A DNA stretch of 10,045 nucleotides from an uncultured Clostridia bacterium (GTDB taxonomy: Bacteria; Bacillota; Clostridia; Oscillospirales; CAG-272). A program made the position numbers and the translations under genes. The stretch is taken from assembly GCA_937892405.1 (NCBI GenBank), contig CALAFS010000102.1, positions 1 to 10,045 on the forward strand, written 5' to 3'. Position 1 is the first letter of the stretch; each line of letters opens with the position of its first letter. This document shows positions 8,296 through 10,045 of the stretch, piece by piece. The notes under the pieces were generated by a model. It was not told the DNA's origin, made no database searches, and saw only the letters and a list, made by a program, of their open reading frames with translations.

Positions 8296-8301
8296 ATTAT
8301 A
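8296..8301 (-). promoter_or_regulatory. Possible -10 element upstream of the DUF6514-like gene
   Basis: TATAAT on the minus strand, about 78 bases before the ATG at 8218, in the gap after the Hpt gene. The expected -35 position (about 8318-8324) reads CGCACA or CCGCAC, which is poor. A short dyad ATTTC-GGC-GAAAT (8333-8345) lies just upstream and might bind an activator. This could be an internal promoter for the DUF6514-LytTR-kinase-binding protein genes. The gap itself (8219-8399) shows only a weak CCCG/CGGG hairpin after the Hpt stop. Confidence 0.4.
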
Positions 8302-8399
8302 GCGGAAAAAGCAACCCTGTGCGGAAAATTATGATTTCGGCGAAATTATTGAAGAAATCGGACGGACAAACCCGAAAAATGCGGGAACCGATCAAAAAA

Positions 8400-8777
8400 T
8401 CATCGACCGTCGCGAAGACGCCCGATCGCGCGGATCACGAGATCATATTCTTTCGTCAGCCGCTCTGTCATTTCCCCTGTGGGAAAAGCACCCCGTCGCA
8501 ACTCCTCGCAAATCGCGGCGGCGCTGTCGCCGAGCCGTCCGATACCGAAGGTATAACAAATCCCTTTCAGCGTGTGCGCGGCGCGGAAAGCGTCCTTGCT
8601 GTCGTTTTTTCTCAGATTTTCGGTCAGCTCGGCATATGCCGTGTCTTCCGAAAAGTCAAGCAGGTTTTCCTTTACCATATCAAGATCTTCCAATCGGTCG
8701 ATTACCTCGTCAAGATCCCCTCCGACGGCTTCGTAAAAATCGGATATACCGAACGCCGCCCTGTCGGTTCTTTGCAT
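8400..8777 (-). CDS. Stand-alone histidine phosphotransfer (Hpt) protein
   Basis: 125 residues, the usual size for a four-helix Hpt protein. AFRAAHTLKGICYTFGIG carries the phospho-accepting His68 with the conserved Lys71-Gly72. An N-terminal YEAVGGDLDEVIDRL helix and a C-terminal helical segment complete the bundle. It is cytoplasmic with no membrane segment. It should carry phosphate between receiver Asp660 of the hybrid kinase and Asp58 of the LytTR regulator encoded downstream, making a four-step relay; the pairing is inferred from gene proximity. ATG at 8775-8777 follows AAGGAGGGAAAACG, an excellent ribosome binding site. It is the first gene of the cluster, with a leader of over 100 bases from the promoter at about 8893. 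Confidence 0.9.
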   Translation of the reverse strand: MQRTDRAAFGISDFYEAVGGDLDEVIDRLEDLDMVKENLLDFSEDTAYAELTENLRKNDSKDAFRAAHTLKGICYTFGIGRLGDSAAAICEELRRGAFPTGEMTERLTKEYDLVIRAIGRLRDGR

Positions 8778-8892
8778 CGTTTTCCCTCCTTACTAAAAAG
8801 CGTGAGCAAAAATCGCGAAGACCGCCCGAGTTTCTTTCATTTCGGGATTTCCTCAGAATCTCTGAAATAACGGTCATTCGTTTCAAGATGGT

Positions 8893-8901
8893 ATTATAAC
8901 A
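8893..8901 (-). promoter_or_regulatory. Extended -10 promoter upstream of the Hpt gene
   Basis: On the minus strand TGTTATAAT is an extended -10 (TGnTATAAT). The -35 zone, about 8915-8922, is A/T-rich without a TTGACA match and falls inside the perfect inverted repeat at 8912-8931. A regulator bound to that repeat would overlap the -35 site. The leader to the Hpt ATG would be about 110 bases. Confidence 0.55.
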
Positions 8902-8911
8902 TTACACGGCT

Positions 8912-8931
8912 TACAAAAATAAATTTTTGTA
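8912..8931. repeat. Perfect inverted repeat over the Hpt promoter -35 zone
   Basis: TACAAAAAT and ATTTTTGTA, 9-bp perfect arms separated by AA. It is positioned as an operator would be relative to the -10 at 8893-8898. It is A/T-rich, so some of the symmetry may be compositional. Confidence 0.6.
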
Positions 8932-8970
8932 TTGCATTCGCAATATGTTCTTTGCTAAACGCAAAGAACA
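8930..8970. repeat. Two adjacent hairpin-forming inverted repeats
   Basis: TATTGC/GCAATA (8930-8935 and 8940-8945, 4-base loop) is immediately followed by TGTTCTTTGC/GCAAAGAACA (8946-8955 and 8961-8970, perfect 10-bp arms, 5-base loop). Neither is followed by a T run on either strand, so they are not ordinary terminators. They would form two stacked hairpins in a minus-strand transcript from the candidate promoter at 9027-9055. Confidence 0.65.
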
Positions 8971-8990
8971 GCCGTTCGTTGAAATATGGC

Positions 8991-9022
8991 GTGAAAAAGT
9001 CCTTGCAAGCAAACTTTTTCAC
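8991..9022. repeat. Long inverted repeat with nested dyad
   Basis: GTGAAAAAGT (8991-9000) and ACTTTTTCAC (9013-9022) are perfect 10-bp arms. The 12-base centre holds a second small dyad, TTGC-AA-GCAA. It lies at the expected start point of the candidate minus-strand promoter at 9027-9055, so it could be an operator or the 5' hairpin of the transcript. Confidence 0.6.
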
Positions 9023-9026
9023 TTAT

Positions 9027-9055
9027 ATAATAACACCTCTGCTCCGTCAATTCAA
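9027..9055 (-). promoter_or_regulatory. Candidate minus-strand promoter
   Basis: TTGAAT (9050-9055) and TATTAT (9027-9032) with a 17-base spacer that ends TGT, giving an extended -10. It would transcribe through the inverted repeats at 8930-9022 toward the Hpt gene, giving a leader of about 240 bases or a separate small RNA. A Spo0A-box-like TGTCGAA (9062-9068) lies just upstream of the -35. The rest of 9060-9200 shows no gene that I can support. Confidence 0.45.
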
Positions 9056-9201
9056 GAGATTTTCGACATTTTACCGATTTTTCCCGACGCTCTGCCCGAT
9101 CACCGCGACATATAATACCGAAAATCGTTTTGCAATCAAAAATCCCGCGTCGCAAAAGGCAAAACCTCGCCGGGACGGCACTCCTTAATTTTCAAAAATA
9201 C

Positions 9202-9230
9202 TTGACACCGCCCGTCGGATGTGATATAAT
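9202..9230 (+). promoter_or_regulatory. Consensus promoter of tRNA-Gln
   Basis: TTGACA (9202-9207) and TATAAT (9225-9230), 17-base spacer, with TGA before the -10 giving an extended -10. Both hexamers are perfect. The tRNA starts 18 bases after the -10. Confidence 0.93.
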
Positions 9231-9247
9231 TAACGCGTTCGTTATCA

Positions 9248-9322
9248 AGGGGTATAGCCAAGCGGTAAGGCACAGGACTTTGACTCCTGCATTCGCTGGT
9301 CCGAATCCAGCTACCCCTGCCA
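9248..9322 (+). tRNA. tRNA-Gln (anticodon UUG), unusual A1-U72 and C55
   Basis: 75 bases including the encoded CCA. The acceptor AGGGGTA (9248-9254) pairs with TACCCCT (9312-9318), followed by G73 and CCA. The D-arm has GCC/GGC around AAGCGGTAA. The anticodon stem CAGGA/TCCTG has loop CTTTGAC with anticodon TTG at 9280-9282. The variable region is CATTC. The T-stem GCTGG/CCAGC has loop TCCGAAT. All stems pair fully. Two positions are odd. The first pair is A1-U72, where bacterial tRNA-Gln normally has U1-A72. T-loop position 55 is C rather than the near-universal U that becomes pseudouridine. A strong promoter and terminator suggest it is expressed. Confidence 0.95.
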
Positions 9323-9353
9323 AAACTCCGAAAGTCTCGACTTTCGGAGTTTT
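9322..9353 (+). terminator. Rho-independent terminator of tRNA-Gln
   Basis: AAAACTCCGAAAGT (9322-9335) and ACTTTCGGAGTTTT (9340-9353) are perfect 14-bp arms with a CTCG loop, ending in TTTT. The stem begins at the last base of the tRNA CCA. The flanking A and T runs would make it usable in both directions. Confidence 0.92.
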
Positions 9354-9460
9354 CATTTGTGCCGCAAGGCACAAATGAACGGGGTTGAGGCTTTTCCTCA
9401 AATGAAGTGGGCTCCCGCCCAATGATACCGGCTCTGCCGAATGATGCTGCACTCCGCGCA
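9354..9460. repeat. Array of five small hairpins separated by AATGA
   Basis: Directly after the tRNA terminator come five stems: CATTTGTGCC/GGCACAAATG with a GCAA loop (9354-9377), TTGAGG/CCTCAA (9385-9401), TGGGC/GCCCA (9408-9421), CGGC/GCCG with loop TCT (9429-9439), and TGCAC/GCGCA with loop TCC and one mismatch (9448-9460). AATGA recurs at 9374, 9401, 9421 and 9440, at the 3' side of each of the first four stems. The stem sequences differ from each other while the architecture is conserved. I recall similar AATGA/ATGATG-linked hairpin strings in clostridial genomes but cannot name a family. The remaining bases to about 9530 show nothing further that I recognise. Confidence 0.6.
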
Positions 9461-9529
9461 AACGGAGCAAAACCCACAACTCTGCCCCCTGAAACGAAGT
9501 CGATTTTTCAAAAAGTCTATGCGTTATAG

Positions 9530-9575
9530 TAAAAAAGGAAAAACGCAACCCGTCCGTGAAAGCGCGGACGGGTTG
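9530..9575 (-). terminator. Rho-independent terminator of the gene at 9604
   Basis: CAACCCGTCCG and CGGACGGGTTG (9565-9575 and 9546-9556) are perfect 11-bp GC-rich arms with an 8-base loop. They are followed on the minus strand by CGTTTTTCCTTTTTT. It lies about 30 bases after the stop codon at 9604. Confidence 0.88.
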
Positions 9576-9603
9576 TGGTTTTCGCTTCTCGCCTTACGGC
9601 GTA

Positions 9604-10045
9604 TTATTTCAGCAAGACAAAGGCGCCGTCTTCGATTTTATCGACGACGAAGGAATTTTCCGAGACGGCGAGCGCCCGTCCTTCGGGGTGCTCAAAGGTG
9701 TAAAGCGTCGCCTCCGAGAAATCGAACTTTGCGCTCACGCGCACATTTTCAAATGTCTTTTTGAGATTTGTGCCGTTCGTCAGGCAGACAAGATAATATC
9801 CCTCTCCCTTCAGGGTTTCCATCAGGAGGTCGCGGGATTCGCTCTTTGTGATCTGCGGGAGGATGCCCGTGCTCTCAATGGCATCATATACCGGGGCGCC
9901 GCAACGGAAGGGCGTGCGCTTGGTACCGTATCTCTGGTAGGTTCCTCTGCACTGGTTATATCCTCCGATATCGCTGCCGAAGACGATACCACCCTTTGCC
10001 TCAAAGTCTGCGATCGCCCGCTTATCTTCGGGGCTCAGATTCTCC
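9604..10045 (-). CDS. Partial CDS: C-terminal 146 residues of an unrecognised protein
   Basis: The frame is open from the window edge (10045) to TAA at 9604-9606, so the gene starts beyond the window. The visible part begins ENLSPEDKRAIADFEAKGG, continues GGIVFGSDIGGYNQC and RYGTKRTPFRCG, and ends ALAVSENSFVVDKIEDGAFVLLK. The alternating hydrophobic pattern of the last 70 residues looks like a beta-rich C-terminal domain, such as those ending glycoside hydrolases, but I cannot assign a family. An internal ATG at 9822 has no clear ribosome binding site and the upstream frame reads as sensible protein, so the longer partial gene is preferred. It faces the tRNA unit convergently, each with its own terminator. 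Confidence 0.75.
   Translation of the reverse strand, partial: ENLSPEDKRAIADFEAKGGIVFGSDIGGYNQCRGTYQRYGTKRTPFRCGAPVYDAIESTGILPQITKSESRDLLMETLKGEGYYLVCLTNGTNLKKTFENVRVSAKFDFSEATLYTFEHPEGRALAVSENSFVVDKIEDGAFVLLK

Noticed and set aside
8927..9188. Short frames in the gap upstream of the Hpt gene on both strands
   Set aside because: No ribosome binding site, no family pattern, and they overlap inverted repeats that explain the region better.
9354..9460. CRISPR-like array
   Set aside because: The repeated part is only AATGA; the intervening units are self-complementary hairpins rather than unique spacers of constant length, and no cas gene is present.
9136..9548. Minus-strand frames across the tRNA, containing WIRTSECRSQSPVPYRLA
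   Set aside because: This peptide is the well-known false protein from translating the antisense of a tRNA; the frames also cross the terminator and hairpin array.

Overview
The window looks like chromosome of an anaerobic, low-to-mid GC Clostridia-type Firmicute (gut Oscillospirales-like would fit, but I cannot place it further). The reasons are strong AAGGAGG-type ribosome binding sites, near-consensus sigma-A promoters, a pyruvate formate-lyase operon, a lipoprotein-type solute-binding protein, a LytTR regulator and two small proteins whose patterns I recall from Clostridia. Every protein gene is on the minus strand; only a tRNA is on the plus strand.

Reading the minus strand from right to left: 9604-10045 is the C-terminal end of an unrecognised protein with its own terminator at about 9530-9575. 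On the plus strand, 9202-9353 is a compact tRNA-Gln(UUG) unit with consensus promoter, tRNA and terminator. It is followed at 9354-9460 by an array of small hairpins separated by AATGA. The stretch 8890-9060 has no convincing gene but is dense in inverted repeats and contains two candidate minus-strand promoters.

The central block, 8777 down to 3430, is a five-gene signalling cluster: a stand-alone Hpt phosphotransfer protein, a small DUF6514-like protein, a LytTR response regulator, a membrane hybrid histidine kinase, and a lipoprotein solute-binding protein whose start overlaps the kinase stop. All residues of a four-step phosphorelay are present: kinase His363, kinase receiver Asp660, Hpt His68, regulator Asp58. 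No ABC permease or ATPase gene is present, so the binding protein may serve as an extracellular sensor rather than a transporter part. Its last 67 codons resemble an independent small protein family, with an internal ATG and Shine-Dalgarno, suggesting a gene fusion or a nested gene.

After a terminator at 3340-3371, a consensus promoter drives pflB and pflA (formate C-acetyltransferase and its radical-SAM activase), followed by a terminator at 134-174. The window ends in the first 22 codons of another minus-strand gene with a signal or membrane N-terminus. The most notable points are the signalling cluster, the binding-protein fusion, the unusual tRNA-Gln (A1-U72 and C55), the hairpin array, and the palindrome cluster upstream of the Hpt gene.
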